Source of the DNA: Aspidapion aeneum
Taxonomy: Eukaryota; Arthropoda; Insecta; Coleoptera; Brentidae
Length of the DNA: 64,000 nucleotides
Direction of reading: 5' to 3'
Assembly (NCBI GenBank): GCA_963576565.1
Contig: OY755039.1
Coordinates: forward strand, 74,542,771 to 74,606,770
The notes under the pieces were generated by a model. The model did not search any database. It was given only the letters and a program-made list of their open reading frames with translations, and was not told the origin of the DNA. This document shows, in pieces, positions 46,060-57,750 of the stretch. The number at the start of each line of letters is the position of its first letter. Positions within the stretch are counted from its first letter, which is position 1. The translations under genes were made by a program, and so were the position numbers.

Positions 46060-46470
46060 AATTAAATATTATCACAACGTCAGTCTCAAGTAGTTTGGAG
46101 TGTCGCTCGGAAGAGCAAGTCTTTGTACGACCCGTCAACAATCACTCATTGACTTGGTTGCGATCATATAAAATATAACCCCAAAATTAAATATAATAAC
46201 AACTTCATTTTCAAGTAATTTGGAGTGTCGTGCTAAAAATCCAGTCTTCGCACGACCCATCAACAAACACTCCGCAAATGGGTTGCGATTACATAAAATC
46301 CTATTTTCTTTTGTTATTAAATATAATAACAACTTCATTTTCAAGTAATTTGGAGTGTCGCGCCAAAGATCAAGTCTCCGCACGACCCATCAACAAATAC
46401 TCCACAAATGAGTTGCAATTATATAAAATCCCAAACCGTATATATATTCAATTTATTCGTAAGTATCGTA
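46060..46470. repeat. tandem repeat of about 125 bp, three copies
   Basis: The units start near 46090, 46213 and 46343 with 'aagtaatttggagtgtcg' followed by ACGACCCATCAACAAA and GGGTTGCGATTA. Short frames on both strands are repeat translation. Confidence 0.85.
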
Positions 46471-47066
46471 TCGTGTCGTTGTAGAAAATCCATTTAAAAA
46501 TTCTAGGGCGACCCGGTCTACAATATTCATTGAATGACTGATTATATACAATTCAGACAAAAGAGTTAAAAATTGGAGAAAACTCACCTAGTATCCATCA
46601 TACATATATGTATAATGAACTTTACCAGGGAGAAATCTCTCTGCCCAATGTTTTTTTCATTGCGGGTATTTAAATAAATCTTAATGTAGTCTGTGAGAGA
46701 AATATAGAAATTACGCATTTTCATCGATCAGATATCATAATGGGTATAGACAAGTCCATAGTAGATAGCAAGAGAAATATTTAGCCAGTCATAATGTGGT
46801 AGCGGTGAAGAAGTAATTTTATATGTTTTTCTATTTATTTATTTATTTATATTTATGTATTTATTTATTATAAGTATATCAACAGCTTACGTTCATTACA
46901 GATATCAATTTTTATATATCAAAATATCCTTCTGCATGGCTAATATTTAGTTATATTTAAAACAAACCAAAATTAGCGATAACTCTGCCAATTTAGGTCC
47001 ATGAAAGGTTACAGTATATTTTTCAAAAAAAAATGACCTAGGGGTGATACATTTCAGTATATACTA
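46471..47066. other. no recognised gene
   Basis: AT-rich sequence. The phrase AACTCTGCCAATTTAGG near 46980 is like that flanking the family D repeats. Confidence 0.4.
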
Positions 47067-49353
47067 GTAGAGTAAATTTGTAGGGTATTTCAATAAAAAG
47101 CTGCAAAAAGGGTATATTTTTTTTTATTTGGCATGGTAGTAGCTAACATCAAAAGCTAAATTTTCAATCGAGGATCCCCTGATTTCCGGCATCGGAATCC
47201 AAGATGGGGCTGCCAAAGTTAAGAAAAAAAAATGAATTCCCAGTTTTAAGACAAATTAAATTAATTTTGATAAACTTACTTTAAGTAGGACCTACTTAAT
47301 TCAAAAATGTAAAAAAATTACACCTGTCACTTTAAAACAAAATGGCGGCTATATTTTAAAAAAATCGTTTTTCTTCGATATTTTATTTATTTTTTGCGCG
47401 ATATTTATTTTTAATACCTCATATGAGAGCCACTGACCAGCTCTTTAAACCGGATGAAAAAAAGTTATTAGTTTCTCAGCCGACACAAAGATGGCGTTTA
47501 ATATGTCAAAAATAAAAGAGACCTTTATAACCTGTAGACCAAATTAATTAAAAAAAAAAATTGTTTTTGGATTTTATCAATAGTAAGCCAAGTTTTGTAA
47601 AAATTTCAAAAAAATTGCAATTTGACATTAAAAATTTTAAGATGGCGGCCGAAGTTCAGATAAAAAAGTTATTTTTTTGTTCTTGTTTGACAGAACTAGT
47701 ATTGCCGTGTAATATATCGATTTATACTAAATAGGGGTCGCCGATTTTAAATATTTCATCATAAATGACACATGTCTATTATTAATCAAGATGGCGGCGT
47801 TCAAAATATAAAAACAACATTATCTTCTTGGTTTGGTAATTTTTTTTACGAAGATATGTAGTTTTATATTACTTTTAATTAGTTTTAAGTCATAATGTAC
47901 AAAAATATTATTATTATATAAATTTATTTATTTTTTAAAGATGGCGGTCCGAAAAGTAAAAAAAAAAACATTTTTGTTTATTATTTCGAAATTTAGCAAA
48001 AAAAACTGGAAAAACCAAGACATCTCGGTAAACAAAACACAGATATTTTAAAAATGTCAAAAAAGTTGACATATGTCACGTACCGGGTGATTTGATTGAA
48101 TTGACCATATTTTACTTAATAGCTATCTCCGTTAATATTAATCTAACAGTAATGTTTAAATAAGCAAAGTTAAATAATTTTTTCTAAATCATCAGAATCT
48201 GATGTCAAAAATGACATATGTCATACACTTGTCAAACTTTTGACATATGGTTTATTTTATTTAATAAAACACCCTGTATATAATGTTTTGTGTATGTCAT
48301 TTTTGACATAAGATTCTGATGATTTAGAAAAAAATATTTAACTTTGCTAATTTAAACGTTACTGTTAGATCAATATTAACGGAGATAGCTATTAAGTAAA
48401 ATATGTCAATTTATTCAAATCACCCGGCACGTGACATATGTCAACTTTTTTGATATATTTAAAACATCTGTGTTTTGTTTAACGAGATGTCTTGGTTTTC
48501 TCAGTTTTTTTTGTTAAATCTTTAAAAAATAAATAAATTCTATTTTTTTTGTACATTACAATTTAAAACTAATTAAGATTAATATAAAACTACATATCTT
48601 GGTAAAAATATTTACTAAACCAAAAAGATACTGTTGTATTTATAATTTGACCGCCGCTATCTTGGATAATAATAGACATATGTCATTTATTATGAAATTT
48701 TTATTTAGTATAAATCAATATATTACACGGCAATACTAGTTGTGTCAAACAATAACAAAAAAATTACTTTTTTATCTGAACTTCGGCCGCCATCTTAAAA
48801 TGTTAAATGTCAAATTGTAACTTTTTATAAATTTTTACAAAATCTGCCTTACTACTGATAAAATCTAAAAAAAAATTTTGTCAAGATTTAATTTGGTCTA
48901 CTGGTTGTAAAGGTCTATTTTATTTTTGACAAATTAAGCGCCATCTTTGTGTCGGCTGGGAAACTTATCATTGCATTTAAGCAGGTTTAAAGAACTGGTC
49001 AGTAGCTTTAATATGAGGTATTAAAAATAAATATAGCACAAAAAATAAAGAAAATATCGAAGAAAAACGATTTTTTTAAAATATAGCCGCCATTTTGTTT
49101 TGCAGTGACAGGTGTAAATTTTTTTACATTTTTACATTGGGTATATCCCACTTAAAGTAAATTTATCAAAATTAATTTAATTCCTGTTAAAACAAGGAAA
49201 TCATTATTTTTCTTAACTTTGGCAGCCGCCATCTTGGAGGCCGGAAAATCGGGGATTCTCGAATGAAAATTTAGCTTTTGGTGTTAGGTACTACTATGCC
49301 AAATATAAAAAAATATACCCTTTTTGCAGCTTTATTTTACAAACTTACTCTAC
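47067..49353. mobile_element. 2.3 kb foldback-like element with GTAGAGT ends
   Basis: The ends GTAGAGTAAATTTG and inverted GTAGAGTAAGTTTG are flanked by TA (47065-47066, 49354-49355). The arms (about 47067-48225 and 48285-49353) match in inverted orientation. Each arm repeats a module of about 150 bp with AAGATGGCGGC-like cores. Terminal GTAGAGT and TA flanks are shared with the 8324-12135 element, although the rest of the arm differs. No transposase is present. Confidence 0.85.
47340..47950. repeat. phased ATGGCG modules in foldback arm
   Basis: AAAATGGCGGC, AAGATGGCGTT, AAGATGGCGGCC, AAGATGGCGGCG and AAGATGGCGGTC occur near 47340, 47491, 47640, 47790 and 47940, so the period is about 150 bp. 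The right arm holds the inverted counterparts (for example CGGCCGCCATCTTAAAATG near 48784). Confidence 0.8.
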
Positions 49354-49532
49354 TATACCGAGCCACAACAACTTTGCTATCATTTTTACTGTTTTTTACA
49401 TTATTTATTGTAGCTACTGCGTTAATAACAATTTTGCAACGAAACTTTTTCACAGTTTCTCGGCTTATTACAGGCTATGACAAAATTTAGGTTAGTGTAA
49501 CTTTTTAATATGCTGAAAGATACAAGGTGATA

Positions 49533-50238
49533 TTATAAAAATACTCTGCCAATATATGGGCCCCTAAGCTCACACTAGCTACTATAGTTATAGTGTACTT
49601 GTGAGCTAATATAACTAAAAACTGAAATATATTTTATTCAACTCCAGACTAAATTACCTTTTGTTTGATACCACACAAGCCATGTTTTGACTTAAACTCA
49701 AATTTTTTAAATCATGCCTTACAAAAACTAAAATGTATTTTGTTAAACTCCGGACTCAATTACCTTTCGTTTGATATCACACACGCCATATTTTCACTTA
49801 AACTCTAATTTTTAAAATATACCCCCCCCCTTTTTTTAAATAAATTAAAATGTATTTTGTTTAACTGCAGACTCAATTACCTTTCGTTTGATATCACACA
49901 CGCCATATTTTCACATCAACTCTAATTTTTGAAATCTACCTCCACCCTTTTATTTGGTTTGTGTTCAGTGGATTTTTTTCATTTTTAAATGGGACCATCT
50001 CCACCCAAGACCCAGCCTAGGTACCAAATTTCATTAAAATCGGCCAAGCGGTTTTTGAGTTATGCGCGTTGGTCGTTACAGACAGACAGACAGACAGACG
50101 GCGCAACAAAAAAGTTTCAAAATCATCTGAAACGCAAAGATATATAAAAGTTTTTGAAATCGGAGCAACTTTTTTTTTCTCGAAAAAATTAGGATCACCA
50201 TAGCTCACACTACTATAGTATAGTATATGTGTGAGCTA
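49533..50238 (-). repeat. hairpin-ended repeat family D, copy 2 (opposite orientation)
   Basis: It begins with ATACTCTGCCAATATATGGG, has palindromic AGCTCACAC ends near 49568-49605 and 50201-50238, and holds internal units of about 115 bp ('caattacctttcgtttgatatc'). It also contains a CAGA microsatellite (50083-50099). It is the reverse of 17106-17690. Confidence 0.8.
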
Positions 50239-53107
50239 ATTATGTAAAAAGTAGTAGTCTCAAACTTTTGGTTATACCGGTTATGCAGTTTACGATACCT
50301 TCTTAATTTTACTACTTGTTATAACTAGCAGACCGGCTTTTTTACATGGTGTACATTGTTTTATCTAGCTTTGTAATTGTAAGAAAATACAGGGTGTTTC
50401 TTTTGTTAATATAATTTTTTCTTAAATACGTTAAACGTTATTCCCAGCACTTATAAAATTAGAAAATATACAGTAGAAACTTAAAATATTCATCAGCTAT
50501 GTAGCTGTTAGTTAGAGACTTTAAAACATACAGGGTATTCAAATTAAAGTCGGTAATATTGTTAACTTTGTTATTACCAAAACTACAAGGTCGGTTAATT
50601 AGACAAAATTTTAATACTTTTCCGCTAACTAATTTGGTGGAACAAAAACAAAGTTAAACGACGCGTAGGTGAGTTATAGTAAAAAGATCATTTTTAAAGC
50701 ATACGCATAGTATACAGTACCAGCAATCCATAAACAAATTGATATGTAAATAAAAGCTGTCTTATGACTTTTTCTTCTTAAGTAAAAAGTTAATAATGAA
50801 ATACAGTAATTTTAATTGTATAAAAAATATTTTTTACATAATGTGCATTATCATAATTTTTCAAATATCTATTTAATTATCACTCCTGAAAACCAATCTC
50901 AAACAGGATGTAATTATGTCATTTTGTTAAAAGTGTATGCTTTGGTACCCAAGAATTGGCAGATTTGTTGTTGTTTTTGTTGTTGAATTATGTTAAAAAT
51001 TAAAAATTCTAGAAATTTGATTCCACTTTTACTTTTACTACATTACACTAAGTTATCAAATTTCATTAAGTTAGGCTTGGTCAGGTATTTTTAATAATCC
51101 CTGGCAGATTAAGGTGTCAGTTTTTGACATATCATGTGAACAGTTTGACATATTGACTCAATTAATATTTATTTTGGTTTAGAATACTAAATTACCTTTT
51201 GCTCCTTCTCCCCCTCAAAAAAGAAACCTTATTTCCAACCTTAAATTTTTATAGATTTTTGAATTTATAAACTACATAGCTATAAAGTTAAAGAAACAAA
51301 AATTGTGCGCGAAACTAGCCTTATATTTATCAATTTTTCCTGACCCACCTCAAGTACGCCCCTGTATCTTGGCCCTGCACTGGCTTCCATCGGAGCACCA
51401 CTTCTAAAATGGCATCTCTAGGTGTCTGGTATCTCTGTGCCAAATTTCGTCACGGTACGCGAAAATGCAGATAAACCCCTAAATTTCCCTCTTAGGCCCC
51501 GAACTATGGTATGATGTGACTTTTAAATTGTCAGTTTTAAAATTATAAGCCTCAAATAGAATTCAAGTTATGAAAATCTGGCATTCTTAGAGTCGGTTCT
51601 CAAACTAGCAAAATCGAAAATCGCCCTTATCACAAATTTGTTTTGCAAATTTAATTTAATAACAAAAACACTTCTAAAACTGTTGCAGCATTGAATTTCG
51701 CCAAACTCACCTGCGGCGAGATTTTGTGTTTGAATATTTACAAAAGGATAGCTAACCGCATTTTAGGATCTTGAAATTGTCCACTGACTTAAAAAATAAA
51801 ATGTACCTTACAAATTTTTACCTTATATGGAGTTAAACTAAGTTGTAATAGTTTATAATACATTTAATAACTTATTTGTGCAGGTCAGCTTTTTACCAGT
51901 AATATAATTATCAGTTAAATATTAATTTAATTGTAATAATAATTTAGTAGAGAAAAATGCATTTTTATTCCCAAAAAATGTAGCTCTCGCTCCGTTTATG
52001 CTAAAATGCTTATTTTAAACGATAAATGTCGCTTTTATCCATTATTGCATTGGCATGTAAAATAATAATTAGTAATATTATTGTTTTGCATAATATTAGG
52101 AACTTTAATTTCCTTATTGTCTAATTTTGACACTGACACTACTACTACTGACTTAAAAATTATATGTATCATTTTCCTGGTTTAATGTGGCATTTGTAAA
52201 TTTCTATAAGACATTTTGTAATTCTGGTATATTTTTACTAATGCCAAATGCGTTCTAAGAAAAAGCTAAAACTGTTAATGGATTATTATGCAAAAAGGTT
52301 CGAATAATCGAATGGTATAACTTTCCCCAAAATCTACGGTTTTTTTGGGACTTTTTAAATATTTTGCACTAAAAATCAAAAAATATAGGTCCTACAGCTC
52401 TGCCTAAGTTTTTAAAAGTGTAAAAGAAATTTTGTTGTTGTCTTCTCCAGTTGTAGAATAAGGTGTTTTAATTTATTATTAATAGTTACAAAAATATAAT
52501 TAAACCTTTTTCTTTTTTTATGCTATGACCCTTAAAAAAGCGGAAAATATGAAATAATTATTATCAAATGATATTTTAGTTAATTAAATTGCATGTATCA
52601 TATTTATACTGATGCCTACAGAGGTATTAGTTTTATTATTAATAACATTTATTTGAACATGAACCCATAAATTCTTCATTCTGAAGTTTTATAAACATCC
52701 TTCAATAATATAAAGGTTAAAGTAACGTCCTATCTATTGTATGTGTCCAACTAACGTAGATGTAGGCATCTACATGAGAATTAAAAATAAAGGTAGCAAC
52801 CCCATGAATGGTAGGAAAGTAAAGCGGTACATATTCGGAAGACCCTGCCTGATATCCGAGAATAGCAAACATAGAGAAGAGACAACAAGCCGTTTGGACA
52901 AATAAATTGCATTGGGGTCTAAGGAGGATATCTCACATTGAAATCGCAGGTGAAAATAGACCGGTAGCTACCCGCATATAATTTAATTATTACATCGTAA
53001 CATTGCATTGTCATGGTAACTCTAAAAGCGTGCCAAATGTGAAGTTGATCTGATACTTGGAAGTTAGTCAAATTTAACTTAGAAAATGTGTAGGTATGTA
53101 CCATATA
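50239..53107. other. no gene recognised
   Basis: AT-rich sequence. CAGGGTGTTTC (about 50393) and CAGGGTATTC (about 50532) are isolated mariner-type terminus sequences. No long frame, tandem array or palindrome was identified. Confidence 0.4.
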
Positions 53108-53752
53108 CAGTGTGTCCACGTAAGTTGGCGGCATATGAGAAACTTTTTTATTAGCTTTACGAAAAAAAGTTATTCTTCATAAAAAGTTCTGCATGGTCCA
53201 AAACCTAAAATGCAACCATCAGATGTTAAATTTTTTCAGTCATATTACGAGGTTTGTCAAAAAATGTGATTTTTGCTCCAGAGTAAAGTACCTTTCTTTT
53301 TGACAATATCGAAAATTGTTATAAAGAAAAGATGTTTAGAATTAAAAGTAGCTTTCAAATATTCAACATTGTTTATTTACATTAAAAAATATTTTTTTCT
53401 ACATTTTCTGCGATTACGTTGGAAATTTAAGTTTGCACATTAAAGCATAATTAATCTAGGATGCAAATAATAATAATGTAAATAAACAATGTTGAATATT
53501 TGAAAGCTATTTTTAATTCTAAACATCTTTTCTTTATAACAATTTTCGATATTGTCAAAAAGAAAGGTACTTTACTCAAGAGCAAAAATCACATTTTTTG
53601 ACAAACCTCGTAATATGATGAAAAAATTTAACATCTGATGGTTGCATTTTAGGTTTTGGACCATGCAGAACTTTTTATGAAGAATAACTTTTTTTCGTAA
53701 AGCTAATAATAAAAAAGTTTCCCATATGCCGCCAACTTACGTGGACACACTG
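53108..53752. mobile_element. 645-bp mariner-like palindromic MITE
   Basis: Perfectly matching ends CAGTGTGTCCACGTAAGTTGG are flanked by TA (53106-53107, 53753-53754). The inverted arms are nearly identical for about 290 bp each and are separated by a short centre around 53390-53475. It is one of the least diverged elements here. Confidence 0.92.
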
Positions 53753-53882
53753 TACATAGACATACAACAAGTTTAACAAAATGCTTATTTATAATAATTA
53801 CTTTAAAACTATTAACAATTTTTATATTTGTAAAAGTCTATTTTTAATTACAATTACCTTTTTTTCAATTTTTTTTTCTCAG

Positions 53883-53992
53883 GGTCTAAAGGAATATTTA
53901 GCGAATCACACACTTTTTCTCAGTGTTTTCGAGCTAACGCAGCAGATGTTTTTATTACAAGGTCGCTTCTCGTTGGTGGCTTTTATCGGCTG
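53883..53992 (+). CDS. possible isolated exon, unrecognised
   Basis: After a strong acceptor-like tract (tttttttttctcag, ending 53882) an open stretch reads LKEYLANHTLFLSVFELTQQ and on to a stop at 53990-53992. No family is recognised, and no partner exon was found. It could be a terminal exon of an unseen gene or chance. Confidence 0.2.
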
Positions 53993-54753
53993 ATATGCTT
54001 GAGTCAAAACCACAAGTTAGGTTCTGTCAACTAAATTATATACAAGTAAAGCAGGACGAATGGGCCAGGTTTTCTAATTTTTTCCAAAACAAAGATATAA
54101 ATGCAAATGAATGATATGCTTAAGCAGTCAATATTGGGGATCGACTTGAAGAATGTGTCCTTTAACAAACACTGACTTTTTGTTCAAAATTTCCAATTTT
54201 TAAGAGATATTAAATGAGTCAGGTCTATAGTGTATCCACAGATGGACTGCACGTAGGTGTCAATAAAAATTTTCATTTTTTTAGTTCAGAGAAATTAGTA
54301 GGTAAAAAAATATCCACTTAGAAAAGTAGCTTAGAATTTAAAATTATGTCGTATTAATTGTACAAAAAAAAAAAATTACGAATATTTAAAAGGCATATCG
54401 TCGCTTTAACTTTCACTGCCATTTTAGTATTACTATTATTTGTATATTACACATTACCTTATTGCCTGTGATTTTTAATTAATTTAATGAGATTAGATTG
54501 AGCTGAGGTCGAGCTGTAGGGTCTGCCATAGGCACAGCCTACCCAACGATCAGCTCACAGACTTGTTGAGCGAGAACGCTTTGTGTTGATCTTTGCGCAG
54601 CCGGCCATATCCGGTTAGAAGCTATCATGTCAGGTGCTCCCGGGCTCTCAGGTGTTATTTAGTTCGCATCAAATTCAGTAGCGTGTGCTAACGAGTATTT
54701 TTTTGTAACTGCGTAGGTGATTAGTTTTTTGTGTTTTTATTGACAGTGTTGAT
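53993..54753. other. upstream flank of THAP fragment, GC-richer from 54500
   Basis: Between about 54500 and 54720 base composition is noticeably less AT-rich (AGCCGGCCATATCCGG, GTGCTCCCGGGCTCTC). That would fit a promoter or 5' untranslated region for the ATG at 54754, but there is no direct proof. Confidence 0.35.
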
Positions 54754-54861
54754 ATGGAGAATCGTAAAGCTGGCCATGTTTGTGCAGTAAGAAACTGCAA
54801 ATTTAAAAGCTATGATTCAAATAACAGTTTCTTCAAGTTTCCTAAAGATATTATGAGATAA
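54754..54861 (+). pseudogene. N-terminal THAP-type zinc-finger fragment (35 residues)
   Basis: The frame MENRKAGHVCAVRNCKFK continues to NNSFFKFPKDIMR and a stop. The pattern C-x4-C near the N-terminus followed by FFKFPKD is the start of a THAP domain, a C2CH DNA-binding finger found in THAP proteins and P-element transposases. The second half of the domain (Cys and His ligands, AVPTIF motif) is missing, and no GT donor lies at the end. The piece is therefore a truncated gene or transposase remnant, or a first exon joined by a weak donor inside it. Confidence 0.55.
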
Positions 54862-55612
54862 AAATATACTTTTATTTAATAGGGTCACGGTCCGTTTTTC
54901 AAAACACTTTTTTCGAAAACATTTTAATCGAAAACAAAAATTATTATTATTATGGGGAAAGGGAGGTTACTAGATCACCATTTTACTTTTTTATAAAAAT
55001 AAAAAAACTATAAATGATAACCATAAGTGTGTGAAGTGTTCTTTTGTTATAAATTTTGTGTAAATAAAGTTTAATAAAAAACAACATTACATGGTTAAAA
55101 TTTATTTTTAATACGTTTTGAGCAAGTAGTTAGGATACTTTGTCATTTAAATAAAATGGCGATATGTATATATTAAACAGAAAACTATTTCAACTAAATT
55201 TTAACACACACACAAAACCAGTTACTTTATACAGTTTAATAATGTACATTTTCGGAAAACATCTCATGCCCTTGGATATTTTTTTGTGGAAAGGGAGGAT
55301 ACTTGGTCATAATCTTACTTCTTTAAAAAAATAAAATAACTATAAATGATAAATATATTTCTATTATATGTACGGCTATTTTTAACTTTTGTTTTGTTTA
55401 AAGTTTTGTTATTTAATTGATTAATACTTTTCCTGACTATTTCCCTATATTACTAAATGTTTCCTAAACATTTCCAGAATATTTTTAACTTTTAAGTAAA
55501 AAGGTAAGTATACCTATGTTTATTCAAAACAAAACAACAGTTAACTAAAAATGTTAATTAAATTTAATATCAATCAACAACAAAATCAAAAAAATAAAAT
55601 TAAAATACAATA
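54862..55612. other. no recognised gene
   Basis: AT-rich sequence with a loosely repeated phrase 'gggaaagggaggttac / ggaaagggaggatact' (about 54956 and 55290) followed by similar T-rich text. This suggests an old direct duplication of about 335 bp spacing. Confidence 0.4.
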
Positions 55613-56863
55613 GGGACCTATTGCAATAGTGCCAGGCACAAATTGTGCCGAGCACTATATTGACAGTTTCGCATTACAAACTGACAGTTGATCTTTCAAA
55701 ATTGACATAGGGCGAGTTTGTAAAGTAATCTAATTTTACTCACCGATTACATCGGTTTTTTGACATATGACGTTTGACGTTCATTTGACATTTTCATTCG
55801 GTGAGTCCGATGAACACCAGAAAATAAAAAAGAACGCAATGAATCAGATATCTGAACCTCGCTTTTTTCGATTTTGATTTATTTTCTAAAATATTCTCTG
55901 CATTAATACATGGAAACAACATTTTCAACGTTACCCTCAATCCTGGCATGCCGCGGTCTGATATCAAAATTTTAAAAACAAAATAAAAAAGGATTTGTTT
56001 TTTCATATTTTATAAGTGTTTTAATGTTATTTAAAGTTTTTTAAAGCTTTTGTTAAGGTAGGCTTTTGTGCCTTTGTATATATTAGATTAGGATTAGGAT
56101 GAGGAATTTTACTTGAAAAATTTACTCTAATTTAAAACAACTAAAACTCATTTATTTTAAAAATTCATATTAGCATATAAACTTAGCATAAAATAATAAT
56201 GGTAAAGGGCTCTCGAGATTAAGTTCTTCTGCTCTTTAGAATAAATTAATAATAAGTTTGTAAAATGTAAATGATTTTATAAAAATTTTAACTCGTATAT
56301 AAATAAAGAAATTGAAATTGAAATTAACGCCAGATCTTCATCATCCGAGTTTGAGTCACTATTTATATCTTTTAAGATGACCATCGAAACTTTGTTTACC
56401 ACACTGTGGAGAATTTAACAAAAAAAACAACAAAAAAAGATATAAAATTACACAGCCGAAAAAAAAAACACAAAAAACAGCTGATTTTGACGTAATTGAC
56501 ATTCATCGAAGATTGCTCACCGACTCTCAGGGTTGGTGAGCATTGATGCCATCAATTGGTGCCTTGGTGAAATTCATCAGATAATTTACGAACCCGATGG
56601 ATTTCAACGAATTGCACTGATTAATTTAAAAACTTGATTGTTGTCATCGATGAGCTCATCGATGCCTTTGCGAACTCGCCCATACCAAAGTCGAATTTAT
56701 AAATCCCGTCGTTTATTTTCCATTAATAGTGGCGTCACTATTAAATCCGGCTCGTATAATACACAAAGGCCTAATTTTGAAAGGACACAGCTGTTCTTAT
56801 AATGAGAAACTGTCAATATAGTGCCCGGCACAATTTGTGCCTGGCACTATTGCAATAGGTCCC
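55613..56863. mobile_element. TIR element, TA-flanked, hosting another element
   Basis: Inverted ends of about 60 bp start GGGACCTATTGCAATAGTGC, with TA at 55611-55612 and 56864-56865. The next TIR part contains GCACTATATTGACAGTTTC. The interior holds 55710-56681. No transposase frame is present. Confidence 0.85.
55710..56681. mobile_element. inner TIR element with ATA flanks
   Basis: The ends are GGGCGAGTTTG and inverted GGGCGAGTTCG, flanked by ATA on both sides (55707-55709, 56682-56684). The 3-bp size suggests a Harbinger-like mechanism, but the sequence ATA is not the usual TWA. Internal GGTGAG/CTCACC repeats pair the subterminal regions. Confidence 0.6.
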
Positions 56864-57419
56864 TATTATTTTTTAGTACAGCCCTGTATTCCAACCTGAC
56901 ATGGCGTCGGTAACGTCATATTTTTATTTACACTTAGATGAAAGGCGCCGACTAGAGTCTGTGAGCTGGTTGTTAGGTCGGCTGTGGCATAGGGCGCGGA
57001 AGACCTTATATCATTTGCGGTCGGCACGCGGACGCTATGCGGTCTCAGCGAATATCGTCACCGTATATCCATTAATAGACACTTATTGGAATAAAACCTG
57101 ACCTTATTTTAAAATCGACCCTATGGTGACAGATTTACATATAAAAAGCAGCTGCTCTTCTTTAAAATTCGGCCTTTGTGTATTTAAAAACCGGATTTAT
57201 TAGTGTCGATATTTATTAAATGAAAGTTAGCGTCTATATTATTAAATTTGGCTTTGGTATGTCAATTTTGAGAGGTCAGCTGTTAGTTTTCTGTGTAAAT
57301 GTGTCAAAATAAAGTCAGGTTTTATTCCAATAAGTCCCTAATAACGCGACGTTGCGGGAGCTGTCTTACCACCTAAGGCACTCGTACGGTGTTGATGATA
57401 CCTCAGTGCTGCCATATTA
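56864..57419. other. sequence with an inverted repeat, no gene
   Basis: TTATTGGAATAAAACCTGAC (57083-57102) is matched inverted near 57311-57330 (GTCAGGTTTTATTCCAATAA). Another stretch near 57160-57260 mirrors 56690-56775. GC-richer text with no long frame lies at 56900-57070. Confidence 0.5.
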
Positions 57420-57750
57420 TGTCCCCTCTGATCGTCCGTAGTTAAGAATTGCAGAACCAGAACTGATGGTTGAGAGGGCGCGCGCCCTCTTCATTATCAG
57501 AGGGCGGTGTGTTCGATTCCCATTCGTATGTAAATAAAGATTTACCGGAGGTAGGGGTAACGTCTGTCTTGGGCGGAGCTTGTGCATCGACGACGTAGGC
57601 AAAGTTGATGATCAATACAAGGCTGTGGTTCGGTAGTCACTTCTAGCGGATGGTCCTATATTTAGAGCCGAGACGATAATGATCCCTGTGCGCGACAAAG
57701 GGTATTAGGCAAAAAATTAAATCTTCCTTGAGAAAAGAAAATTCTTGGCG
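57420..57750 (+). mobile_element. tRNA-derived SINE, copy 2
   Basis: It carries an A-box-like TGGTTGAGAGG (57467-57477) and B box TGTTCGATTCC (57510-57520) at the same spacing as copy 1 (15610-15900). It shares downstream GTTGATGATCAATACAAGGC and AGCGGATGGTCC. It has an extra 35 bp or so after the B box. Confidence 0.75.

Noticed and set aside
45235..46470. CRISPR-like spaced repeats
   Set aside because: Units are 125-190 bp, diverged and contiguous in an insect-type genome; there is no short repeat/spacer structure.
49278..49490. Hydrophobic 70-residue frame resembling a membrane protein
   Set aside because: It crosses the outer arm and border of the 47067-49353 foldback; its mirror in the left arm is not conserved as coding.
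50017..50208. Minus-strand frame with SVCLSV-type residues
   Set aside because: It is translation of the CAGA microsatellite and flanks in the family D repeat.
55794..56006. Minus-strand 70-residue frame with a plausible N-terminus
   Set aside because: It lies inside the nested TIR elements and shows no domain or splice context.
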